Assembly: GCF_009668025.1 (NCBI RefSeq)
Contig: NZ_WJXZ01000015.1
Coordinates: 248,001-312,000, forward strand
Origin: Larkinella terrae
GTDB taxonomy: Bacteria; Bacteroidota; Bacteroidia; Cytophagales; Spirosomataceae
Direction: 5' to 3'
DNA: 64,000 bases
In this document: positions 15,821 through 23,338 of the stretch, one piece after another
How the letters are laid out: each line of letters begins with the position of its first letter
Numbering within the stretch: position 1 is the first letter of the stretch
Position numbers and translations under genes: made by a program
The notes under the pieces: model-generated
Databases searched by the model: none
What the model was told of the DNA's origin: nothing
What the model saw: only the letters and a program-made list of their open reading frames with translations

Positions 15821-17458
15821 ATGCGAAACCGTTACCTGATTTTTGGCCTGTCCATTGCCATTTTAACAGCCTGTTCGTCCAGAAAAAGCGCGGATTTAAT
15901 CGTTCATAATGCGGTTATTTATACCGCCGACTCACTTTTCACCAACGCGCAGGCTTTTGCGGTCAAGGACGGAAAATTTGTCGCCGTTGGCCCTTCGGAA
16001 ACCATTCTGGCGAATTACCAGGCAGATAGCGTCGTCGATTTGCAAGGGCAGCCGGTTTGCCCCGGTTTTTACGATCCGCACGCCCATTTTCTGGGCCTGG
16101 GTCAGGTGCTGGATCAGGCCGATCTGGTCGGTGCCAGTTCGTTCGACGAAGTGGTTCAGCGGCTGAAAACTTTTTACGAAAAACACCCGGCGAATCCCTG
16201 GGTCATTGGCCGGGGCTGGGACCAGAACGACTGGCCCGACAAACAGTTTCCGACCAAAGAAAAACTGGATGCGGCATTTCCCAACGTCCCGGTTTGTATC
16301 ACCCGCGTGGATGGCCACGCCCTGCTGATCAATTCCAAAGCGATCAAACTCGCGGGCATCTCCAAAGGGACCAAAATACCGGGTGGTGAGGTGGTGACGG
16401 CCAAAGGTGAGCCAACGGGCGTGCTGATCGATAACGCAATGGGACTGATTCGGCGTGTGATTCCGCAACCCGATGCCAGGGATAAAGAGCGGATGTTGCT
16501 GGCGGCTCAGCAGGTGTGCCTGTCGCTGGGTTTGACAACGGTTTCGGACGCCGGGCTGAACCGGAACGATATTGAACTGGTGGAACAGCTCCAGAAAGAA
16601 AACAAGCTAAAAATCCGTGACTATGTGATGGTTAGCCTCGGCGAACCTAATCTGGAGTATTACCTCAAACGTGGTCCTTTCCAGACGGATCGGCTGACGG
16701 TTCGGGCATTCAAACTGTATGCCGACGGAGCCCTCGGTTCGCGCGGGGCCTGTCTCCGAAAACCGTATGCCGACCGCCCCGAGACCACCGGTTTTCTACT
16801 GCTCAGCCCCAACGAACTGGAACGGGTTCTGACCTTGCTGGAAAAAAGTAAATTTCAGGCCAATACCCACTGCATCGGCGACTCGGCCAATCACCTGATT
16901 CTGGATTTGTACGGCAAATTGCTGAAAGCGCCGAACGCCCGTCGCTGGCGGATCGAACACGCGCAGGTGGTTTCGCCGGACGATGTCTGGAAGTTCAACC
17001 GGTATTCCGTCATTCCGTCGGTACAGCCCACGCATGCTACTTCCGACATGTATTGGGCTGGCGACCGTCTCGGAAAAAACCGGGTCAAGGGAGCGTATGC
17101 GTTTAAGGATTTGATGAAGCAGAACGGGTTAATTGCTTTCGGCAGTGATTTCCCGGTCGAATCGCCCAACCCGCTATACGGTTTTCATGCTGCCGTAGCC
17201 CGGGTCGATGCGAAAGGCTACCCTGCGGGCGGTTTTCAGATGGAAAATGCCGTGGACCGGACTTCCGCCCTGAAAGCCATGACGAGTTGGGCCGCATATG
17301 CCAATTTTGAAGACCACCTGCGCGGCAGCATCGAGTCCGGCAAACAGGCCGACTTTGTCGTTCTGCAACAGGACATTATGAAGATTCCGGCTCCGCAGCT
17401 CCGCGACGTCCAGGTCGCGCAAACGTGGATTGGCGGTGAAAAACTTTTTCAGCGGTAA
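15821..17458 (+). CDS. YtcJ-type amidohydrolase lipoprotein
   Basis: The ATG at 15821 is preferred because it gives a lipoprotein signal (MRNRYLIFGLSIAILTAC, lipidated Cys18), although the frame is open 110 nt further up. The 545-residue product is an amidohydrolase of the YtcJ/metal-dependent group: ADLIVHNAVIYTAD, PGFYDPHAHFLGLG (HxH metal motif), WVIGRGWDQNDWPDKQFPTKEKLD, LYADGALGSRGA, ANTHCIGDSAN and FGSDFPVESPNPL with the terminal metal Asp. Family members hydrolyse amides, formyl groups or lactams. Here it is anchored to the envelope. The substrate cannot be predicted. Confidence 0.88.
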   Translation: MRNRYLIFGLSIAILTACSSRKSADLIVHNAVIYTADSLFTNAQAFAVKDGKFVAVGPSETILANYQADSVVDLQGQPVCPGFYDPHAHFLGLGQVLDQADLVGASSFDEVVQRLKTFYEKHPANPWVIGRGWDQNDWPDKQFPTKEKLDAAFPNVPVCITRVDGHALLINSKAIKLAGISKGTKIPGGEVVTAKGEPTGVLIDNAMGLIRRVIPQPDARDKERMLLAAQQVCLSLGLTTVSDAGLNRNDIELVEQLQKENKLKIRDYVMVSLGEPNLEYYLKRGPFQTDRLTVRAFKLYADGALGSRGACLRKPYADRPETTGFLLLSPNELERVLTLLEKSKFQANTHCIGDSANHLILDLYGKLLKAPNARRWRIEHAQVVSPDDVWKFNRYSVIPSVQPTHATSDMYWAGDRLGKNRVKGAYAFKDLMKQNGLIAFGSDFPVESPNPLYGFHAAVARVDAKGYPAGGFQMENAVDRTSALKAMTSWAAYANFEDHLRGSIESGKQADFVVLQQDIMKIPAPQLRDVQVAQTWIGGEKLFQR

Positions 17459-17503
17459 GTGTGTAACTGAATCACTCGATTTATTCCTTTCCCCATTAAC
17501 CTT

Positions 17504-18334
17504 ATGCAATCCCCCATTCGCGTCGATCACCATCCTGCCAACTCGCTGCGCCGAAATCTTTACCGGATTCTGGAAACTACAACGGGCAAAAAAAGAGGGG
17601 TAAGTCTGGTGTTCAACCTGGTGTTGATCAGTGTCATTACGCTTAATGCGCTGGCGATTATCCTGAATACCGTGCCCTCGCTCCGGCAACGTTACGATCG
17701 TTTTTTTGTGGATTTTGAAGTATTCTCGGTTATCTTTTTTACGATCGAATACTTCGTCCGCGTCTGGATCTGCGTCGAAAATGAGAAATACCGCCACCCG
17801 GTTTTCGGGCGGCTGCGCTACATGTTATCCACCACGGCCATCATCCATCTTTTGGCAATTCTGCCGTTTTACGTCACGCTTTTCCACACCGATCTGGCCC
17901 TGATTCGGATTCTGCGGATTTTCCGGATTTTCCGGCTGTTCCGAATCACGCGCTACTCCCGGGCGTTTCAGGTCATTCAGAGCGTTGTGGAAGACAAAAA
18001 GGAAGAACTGGTGCTGAGTGTTTCGTTTCTGATGTTCATGCTCGTCATTATTTCGAGCGTCATGTATTACCTCGAACACGCGACGCAACCCGATAAATTC
18101 TCAAGCATTCCGGCCACCTTATGGTGGGGAATCAACGCAATGGCGACGGTCGGCTACGGCGATATTCACCCCATTACGCCGATGGGCAAGATGCTGGCGG
18201 GTGTTACGGCGGTCATGGGAATCGGTTTGTTTGCCCTTCCGACCGGTATTTTAGCCTCCGGTTTCGCCGAGCACATTCGCTCCCAAAAAGCCGTCCACAA
18301 ACCCCATTGCCCGCATTGTGGGAAAGAACTGTGA
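17504..18334 (+). CDS. Voltage-gated K+ channel-type ion transporter
   Basis: 276 residues, six-helix channel. S1 about 35-58, S2 about 72-92, S3 about 112-128. S4 (131-153) carries Arg at 135, 138, 141, 144, 147, 150 and 153, one at every third place, which is an unusually complete voltage sensor. The pore helix and filter TVGYGD (215-220) mark K+ selectivity. S6 is about 230-255. The short cytosolic tail ends in CPHCGKEL, a CxxC pair that could bind metal when subunits assemble. It lies 45 nt after the amidohydrolase gene with no terminator seen. Confidence 0.92.
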   Translation: MQSPIRVDHHPANSLRRNLYRILETTTGKKRGVSLVFNLVLISVITLNALAIILNTVPSLRQRYDRFFVDFEVFSVIFFTIEYFVRVWICVENEKYRHPVFGRLRYMLSTTAIIHLLAILPFYVTLFHTDLALIRILRIFRIFRLFRITRYSRAFQVIQSVVEDKKEELVLSVSFLMFMLVIISSVMYYLEHATQPDKFSSIPATLWWGINAMATVGYGDIHPITPMGKMLAGVTAVMGIGLFALPTGILASGFAEHIRSQKAVHKPHCPHCGKEL

Positions 18335-18447
18335 GACAAAATGATAAATGTAGAATGATGAATGTTAAATAGAAAAGTGTTTCACGATTCAGCACTTTTG
18401 CATTTGACGTTCATTGAGATGGTCTAAAAATTACAATGTTCTTTATT

Positions 18448-18523
18448 CGCTTTGCCCCCAACCCCCTGAAGGGGGCTTAAACGGATATATTAAAGCCCCC
18501 TTCAGGGGGTTGGGGGCAAAGCG
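18448..18523. repeat. GC-rich nested palindrome (REP-like)
   Basis: Two perfect 31-nt arms, 18448-18478 and 18493-18523, face each other across a 14-nt loop. Each arm itself holds a smaller palindrome, CCCCCT-GA-AGGGGG or its complement, flanked by GGGTTGGGGGC. It lies between the convergent channel and M48 genes and could stop transcription both ways. The preceding stretch 18340-18420 is AT-rich with repeated AATGATGAATGT-like words. Similar C-rich palindromes recur in many Bacteroidota genomes, as I recall, which suggests a dispersed element. Confidence 0.8.
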
Positions 18524-18564
18524 AGACAAGGGAAAGTTTAAAATTTAGACAACTTCTCAAAAAC

Positions 18565-19344
18565 CTATTTTTTATACTTCGCAATTGCTTCTTTGATCCG
18601 CTCAATGCGGTTATCGGGATCGGGGTGGCTGCTCATGAATTCGGATGGGCGGTTTGGGCCACCGGCGGCTTTCAGGATTTCCATCACTTCGATCATCGCT
18701 TCGGGTTTGTAACCGCTTTCGATCATCCAGCGAACCCCCAGTTGGTCGGATTCAATTTCGTCCTCGCGACCGTATTTCAGGCCAATCAGGTTGGCGACAT
18801 AAGCCGCAATAGCGGAACTTCGGCCCGGCGAATTAGGATCTTCCGTCGCAACTGCGGCCGCCCCGGCCAGCCCCTGCGTCAGTTGCTGCTGGGCAATCTG
18901 CTCGGCCGAATGCCGCCCGACTACGTGCGTGATTTCGTGGCCCAAAACCCCCGCCAGTTGATCTTCGCTCTTCAGTTTGTCGAGTAAAGCCGCCGTAATA
19001 AAAACCTGTCCGCCCGGCACGGCAAACGCATTGACGGTTTTATTGTCGGCCAGAACGTGGAAATCGAATTTGTACGGGCTGGTTTTGACGCTGGTCGAAT
19101 TGACAATTTTCTCGCCAACGCGCTTCACCGATTGCTGCACTTTTTCGTCCGGGTAAAGCCCGCCAAATTCCTGGGCCATCTGGGGCGCACTTTCCAGCCC
19201 GAGTTGAACTTCCTGCTCGGGGGTCATGCTAATGTGCTGTTTTTCACCCGTTACCGGATTTTCCTGGGTGTTCGTAAAATAGGTAAACAAGGCCACCAGG
19301 GCCATCACCAAACCAATAATAACTCGAGTAGCCCGCGAACGCAT
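18565..19344 (-). CDS. M48-family metalloprotease
   Basis: The ATG at 19344 is preferred (MRSRATRVIIGLVMALVALF); the frame extends 25 codons further up but without signal character. 259 residues with one N-terminal membrane segment (8-24). LGHEITHVVGRHSAEQ gives the zinc site HExxH at 136-140, and EDEIESDQLG the third ligand. NAFAVPGGQVFITAALLDKL is typical of the BepA/YcaL/LoiP branch of envelope M48 proteases, which degrade misfolded outer-membrane proteins. It lacks TPR repeats, so it is nearer the short YcaL/LoiP type. Confidence 0.92.
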   Translation of the reverse strand: MRSRATRVIIGLVMALVALFTYFTNTQENPVTGEKQHISMTPEQEVQLGLESAPQMAQEFGGLYPDEKVQQSVKRVGEKIVNSTSVKTSPYKFDFHVLADNKTVNAFAVPGGQVFITAALLDKLKSEDQLAGVLGHEITHVVGRHSAEQIAQQQLTQGLAGAAAVATEDPNSPGRSSAIAAYVANLIGLKYGREDEIESDQLGVRWMIESGYKPEAMIEVMEILKAAGGPNRPSEFMSSHPDPDNRIERIKEAIAKYKK

Positions 19345-19468
19345 AGTGGGATGAGATGAAAGGGTTTTAAATTTAGTCGTATTAATAACCAAAAAGTAAC
19401 AGAATGTTCCTGCATCCATTTCGAATGCGTGAAAAAAAATACAAAACCGGTTTCATTCAGCGTTGATT

Positions 19469-20650
19469 TTAAGCCACTTGCCGTTTTTTCAAGAACATTT
19501 TTCTCAACTTGTCCTGAACCGGCATTTCAAAAAACCGGTGCGACAGGAAACTCAGCGTAATCAACACCGCGAAAAAAAGCAGAAGCAAAACCGGTGATTC
19601 GAAAACCGCATAGGTGTAACCGAATCGGTTGGCCAGGAGAACCATTGTCAGTTGAAGCGGGAAATGCAATAAATAAGATGAGTAGCTTATGTCGCCGATA
19701 AAAGCAAACCGTTTTCCCAGCGATCCTTTTTTAACTTCCAGAATAACCAGCGCCAAAATGGTTAACGGAAATAACAAACCGCCGATAAAAAGCGGGATAC
19801 GCCGGTCAAATAAAAAAGTATATTTCTGATTAATTGACAACGATACCAATAATTCAGAAAATAGCTTTCCAAAAATGGAATAGTGCACTTCTACCAGGGT
19901 AATAAGCCACGCAATAACGGCCACAATAACAATAAATTTACCAATTATGCCAGATATAATTTCCGTAAACTTCATTGAGAATATTTTGTACGTAACTCCG
20001 CCCACAAAGAAAGAAAATACACCTTGCGCTAATTGCTGGGCATGGTAATAAAAAACGCCGTAGCTGACGAAAATAATCAGGAACAAAATCAACAGTGAAT
20101 CCTTCCGAAACCAGCAAATGATGAAAAATAGAATGTACAGCAGGATTTCGATCGAAACCGACCAGATGGGCCCATTGTAGGAGAAGCCTTTTTGAAAACC
20201 CCAATTGGAGGCAAAAAATAAATGCAAAACAAAATGATACAGATCATTAAAGGCATAGACAAAATGGCAATTAAAAATAGATTGATAAACAGATTGCAGG
20301 AGAACAACAATGATTAGGGTTACAAAGTGAAGGGGGTATAAGCGGGATAATCGTAAAATTGAAAATTTAGTAAATGAAATTAAGCGGTTTGTTATTTTAT
20401 CAGAATATAACCAGAAAAAGATAAAACCGGATAAAGTAAAAAACAATTCGACTGCTTTCTGGCCCTGTTCATAAAAGAAATAAAGAGCGGAATAAAACGG
20501 CTGATTCTCTGCAGTAAAACCGGCATGGGATGTACACAAATAAAAGCAATGCCGCCAATGAAATAATACGACAGACAAGGCAGCCACGCCCCTTAAAATA
20601 TCCAATGAGTAAAAACGCCCGGGAACCGAGTAGCTGTTTATTCTCGTCAT
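19469..20650 (-). CDS. OafA-like membrane acyltransferase
   Basis: 393 residues with about ten membrane segments. The start YSLDILRGVAALSVVLFHWRHC carries the catalytic-site RG and VLFH motifs of acyltransferase-3 proteins, which add acetyl or other acyl groups to surface sugars. GPIWSVSIEILLY and ISYSSYLLHFPL are also family marks. The coding region is clearly more AT-rich than its neighbours, with many ATT, AAA and TTT codons, pointing to recent transfer. No sugar-biosynthesis genes adjoin it, so the acceptor is unknown. It has a 215-nt 5' gap. Confidence 0.88.
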   Translation of the reverse strand: MTRINSYSVPGRFYSLDILRGVAALSVVLFHWRHCFYLCTSHAGFTAENQPFYSALYFFYEQGQKAVELFFTLSGFIFFWLYSDKITNRLISFTKFSILRLSRLYPLHFVTLIIVVLLQSVYQSIFNCHFVYAFNDLYHFVLHLFFASNWGFQKGFSYNGPIWSVSIEILLYILFFIICWFRKDSLLILFLIIFVSYGVFYYHAQQLAQGVFSFFVGGVTYKIFSMKFTEIISGIIGKFIVIVAVIAWLITLVEVHYSIFGKLFSELLVSLSINQKYTFLFDRRIPLFIGGLLFPLTILALVILEVKKGSLGKRFAFIGDISYSSYLLHFPLQLTMVLLANRFGYTYAVFESPVLLLLFFAVLITLSFLSHRFFEMPVQDKLRKMFLKKRQVA

Positions 20651-20754
20651 TTTGCCCTTCAGATTTCACCGGCCAACTTTACACTCGCGGCCAGACAGGA
20701 AAGGTTGATGATGTAACCGTATTAACAATTTCGGTTACTAAAAATGACAAAACT

Positions 20755-20770
20755 AACGCCCGAAGGCGTT
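20755..20770 (-). terminator. TTCG-loop hairpin downstream of the SAM-hydrolase-like gene
   Basis: Read on the minus strand, AACGCC-TTCG-GGCGTT forms a tight stem with a UUCG tetraloop, followed by AGTTTTGTCATTTTT. It probably ends the transcript coming from 20866. The same T stretch includes TAGTTTTG (20748-20755), which also fits a -7 box for the acyltransferase, so the two readings cannot be separated. Confidence 0.55.
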
Positions 20771-20865
20771 TCCGGAGGAAATACTTATTTACTGGCCCGA
20801 AGGTTAGTAGTCTGAAAAGGAAGACAACAGAACAACAATTTGGAGAGAAAAAATAGATTTGAAAC

Positions 20866-21762
20866 TTACCGGGAAACCTCAACCCGCCAGTCCGGGCCGC
20901 TATTGACTTTGTACTTTTCGGAGAAATTCCCCATGTTGACCGCGACCGAAAAATCCATCAGGCTGTTAAAATAGGCCACATTGTCGCCTTCTTTCGACTC
21001 GCCAAAGGTGTTTACCAGCACCATTCGCCCATCGAACATTTTCTCGTCTTTGCGATAAAACCGCACCTGGACGCTCTCGCCGGTTTTGACTCCCAGTTGG
21101 GCAAAGAACTCTTTGGAAATGTTCGTCCAGATGTTTCCGTATTGCACGTCAAGAACCGGAATCATGCCTCGCAGAACGCCTTTCTCGAACGTCGGTTTTT
21201 GGTAAGGAATTTTCACAACGGCAGGCGGCAGCTTCTTCCCGACCTGCGCGTAGGTAATCACTTTGGCCGCCAGCCGCGCACCCGTATAGGCATAAACGTC
21301 GCGCCCGTGAAACGTGTATGACTCATTTGAATTCCGTCGGCGGTTGATAGCTTCGTCGATCTCCCGTACTTCCTGAATGCCCAGCTTTTCGGAAATGAGC
21401 GTGAGCGTTCCGTTATCGGGGGTTACAAAATAATGCCCGGATCTGGTCAGCAAAACCACCGATTTACGCTCCGTTCCGACGCCCGGATCACAAACCGACA
21501 CGAAAACCGTTCCTTTGGGGTAATACGGCGCCGTTTGCAGCAGCCGGTAGGAGGCTTCCCAAATGTTGAAAGCCGGAATTTCGTGGGTCAGATCAACGAG
21601 CTTGAGTTGGGGCGAAACACCAAGCGCCACGCCTTTCATGGCCGAAACCGCCCCGTCTTTCACGCCAAAATCCGATTGAAACACCAGGATGCCGTTTTGG
21701 GCAAAAAGCACAGTGGGAATAAACCAGCATTGGATAAAAAGCAGGGCGGTTTTTCGGTACAT
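20866..21762 (-). CDS. Exported SAM hydroxide adenosyltransferase (DUF62 family)
   Basis: 298 residues. A signal peptide (LLFIQCWFIPTVLFAQ) precedes the DUF62 fold: LVFQSDFGVKDGAVSAMKGVALGVSP, KLVDLTHEIPAFNIWEASYRLL, YPKGTVFVSVCDPGVGTERKSVVL and YFVTPDNGTLTLI. These carry the Asp, His and Asn residues conserved in enzymes that split SAM with hydroxide into adenosine and methionine. The C-terminal half (about 185-298) is the second family domain. The signal peptide is odd because SAM is cytosolic; see findings. The esterase gene upstream on the same strand is separated from it by a strong palindrome. Confidence 0.85.
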   Translation of the reverse strand: MYRKTALLFIQCWFIPTVLFAQNGILVFQSDFGVKDGAVSAMKGVALGVSPQLKLVDLTHEIPAFNIWEASYRLLQTAPYYPKGTVFVSVCDPGVGTERKSVVLLTRSGHYFVTPDNGTLTLISEKLGIQEVREIDEAINRRRNSNESYTFHGRDVYAYTGARLAAKVITYAQVGKKLPPAVVKIPYQKPTFEKGVLRGMIPVLDVQYGNIWTNISKEFFAQLGVKTGESVQVRFYRKDEKMFDGRMVLVNTFGESKEGDNVAYFNSLMDFSVAVNMGNFSEKYKVNSGPDWRVEVSR

Positions 21763-21771
21763 GGGTTTACA

Positions 21772-21859
21772 ATTTCGTTGTTCGGTGTTCGATATTCATT
21801 ATTCGCTATTGAGCAATCAAAATAACGAATAATGAATATCGAACACCGAATAACGAAAT
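21772..21859. repeat. Long near-perfect palindrome of CGAATAATGAATATCGAAC words
   Basis: Arms 21772-21805 and 21826-21859 are complementary at 33 of 34 positions, with a 20-nt loop. Arms are built from the words ATTCATTATTCG, GATATTC and TTCGGTGTTCG. It fills the gap between two minus-strand genes. Related words reappear near 35950-35995 and 36376-36390. Confidence 0.85.
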
Positions 21860-21866
21860 CAATTTG

Positions 21867-23165
21867 TCACTTGCTAGCCCCTTTTAATTGTTGCACAATC
21901 CAGTTCGTCATCAGTTCGGTTTGTTCGGGATAGGTCCAGTGGCCGGTATCCTCGTAGAGTTTCAGCTGTTTCGGGGCCGTAATGACGTTGTAAGACGCGT
22001 ACATCGACGTTGGCGGGCAGGTTTCGTCGTTGAAGCCCCAGGAATAATAGCCGGGCACCTTAATCAGCCGGGCAAAATTGACCACATCATAATACGATAC
22101 GGTTTTGATCTTTGCGGGCGTATTGTTAAAAGCTAGTGCCTTGCCGGTAAACAAATGCGGCCATCCACCCGCCCGGCCTTTCAGATAGCCCGTAACGTCG
22201 GAAAGTGCCGGATAATAAGCGCCAAGCCACTTGACCCGTTTATCCAGTCCAGCCGTCGTGATAGCCAACGCGCCCCCCTGGCTCCCGCCCGTGACGGCCA
22301 GGTTGCTGCCATCATACTGCGGCAAACTCACCAGAAAATCGTTGGCCCGAACGCAGCCCAGGTACACCCGTTTGTAATAATACCGGTCGCGGTCGTCCAG
22401 GTTTATGTTGAAGTAACTGGTCAATGCTCCGGCACTCAGATTGAGATAAACCGCCGGGTCCATATTGACCGGAATCCCGTGAATCCCGATTTCCAGCGTA
22501 ATAATGCCCTTTTCAGCGTCGGCCAGGTTACCGGCGTAGGGTCGAATTCCGGCACCCGGAACCCGCAGCAGGGCCGGGTATTTCCCTTCTTTTTTCGGCA
22601 TACAGAGAATGCCATACAGCCGGGAATTGGCATAATTCTGAATATTAACGTGGTACACATTCACGTTTTCGGTACAACGCTCGGGCATGAGCGTCATGCG
22701 GGCATCGAGCGGAACCCGGCTCAGTTCGGCTTTGGCGCTGTCCCAGAACATCTGAAAATCAGCGGGATTATCGACCGTCGGCGTCACCTGCAGCGGATTA
22801 AAACCGGCCGTAGCCAGATTCCGATATGTTTTGCCGTTGATCTCAGCCGTGGCAACACAACGCAGAAAACCGGGTGTTTTCATCGTGCCGCCGTCGACGG
22901 TGGTCGTGCCGTTGGCGAGCGTGACGGTTTCCTGTTTGGTCGGGTCCATTTTTTCCGGCCCGATTTCATACTTGATTTTGGCCCCTTTGATGGGATTGCC
23001 GTATTGTAATACCGAAATGGTGAATTTGACCGGTTCACCAGGGCGATATTGCCAGTCGGTGTGATCGGGGGCTACGACAATTTTGATGGGACGTTCGGCG
23101 GGTTGGGCAAACGCACAGAAGTTTACAAGCAGGTACAGACCGACCAGCAGGGCGTATTTTTTCAT
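21867..23165 (-). CDS. Acetylxylan esterase-like (AXE1) protein, exported
   Basis: 432 residues with a signal peptide (MKKYALLVGLYLLVNFCAFA). Residues about 25-125 form an Ig-like or FN3-like domain. The alpha/beta-hydrolase part matches AXE1/cephalosporin-C deacetylase enzymes: YGILCMPKKEGKYPALLRVPGAG, nucleophile motif VTGGSQGGALAITTAGLDKRV, WGFNDETCPPTSMYASYNVI for the Asp and YEDTGHWTYPEQ for the His. It should remove acetyl groups from glycans or small acylated sugars in the periplasm. The next genes on the same strand are separated by a terminator and a GH20 gene. Confidence 0.88.
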   Translation of the reverse strand: MKKYALLVGLYLLVNFCAFAQPAERPIKIVVAPDHTDWQYRPGEPVKFTISVLQYGNPIKGAKIKYEIGPEKMDPTKQETVTLANGTTTVDGGTMKTPGFLRCVATAEINGKTYRNLATAGFNPLQVTPTVDNPADFQMFWDSAKAELSRVPLDARMTLMPERCTENVNVYHVNIQNYANSRLYGILCMPKKEGKYPALLRVPGAGIRPYAGNLADAEKGIITLEIGIHGIPVNMDPAVYLNLSAGALTSYFNINLDDRDRYYYKRVYLGCVRANDFLVSLPQYDGSNLAVTGGSQGGALAITTAGLDKRVKWLGAYYPALSDVTGYLKGRAGGWPHLFTGKALAFNNTPAKIKTVSYYDVVNFARLIKVPGYYSWGFNDETCPPTSMYASYNVITAPKQLKLYEDTGHWTYPEQTELMTNWIVQQLKGASK

Positions 23166-23287
23166 TGGGATTCAGGCTTTGGAATGTGAACCGTTTTTTG
23201 TTGGTAAGCAAAAAAACGGCATTATCTACCTGTCAAGCCACCTTTGCTTTCAATATTGGCTTGGTCAATATCTGATTCGGATTACAA

Positions 23288-23320
23288 AACAAAGCCCGGA
23301 CAACCAATCCGGGCTTTGTT
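23288..23320 (-). terminator. Terminator of the GH20-ROK operon
   Basis: AACAAAGCCCGGA (23288-23300) and its perfect complement (23308-23320) enclose a 7-nt loop. On the minus strand the stem is followed by TTTGTAA. It lies directly downstream of the GH20 gene. Confidence 0.85.
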
Positions 23321-23338
23321 AATCATGACTCTAAAAAC

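Noticed and set aside
20748-20755. TAGTTTTG as the acyltransferase promoter
   Set aside because: It falls within the T run just after a UUCG hairpin and has no -33 partner, so a terminator is the simpler reading, although both remain possible.
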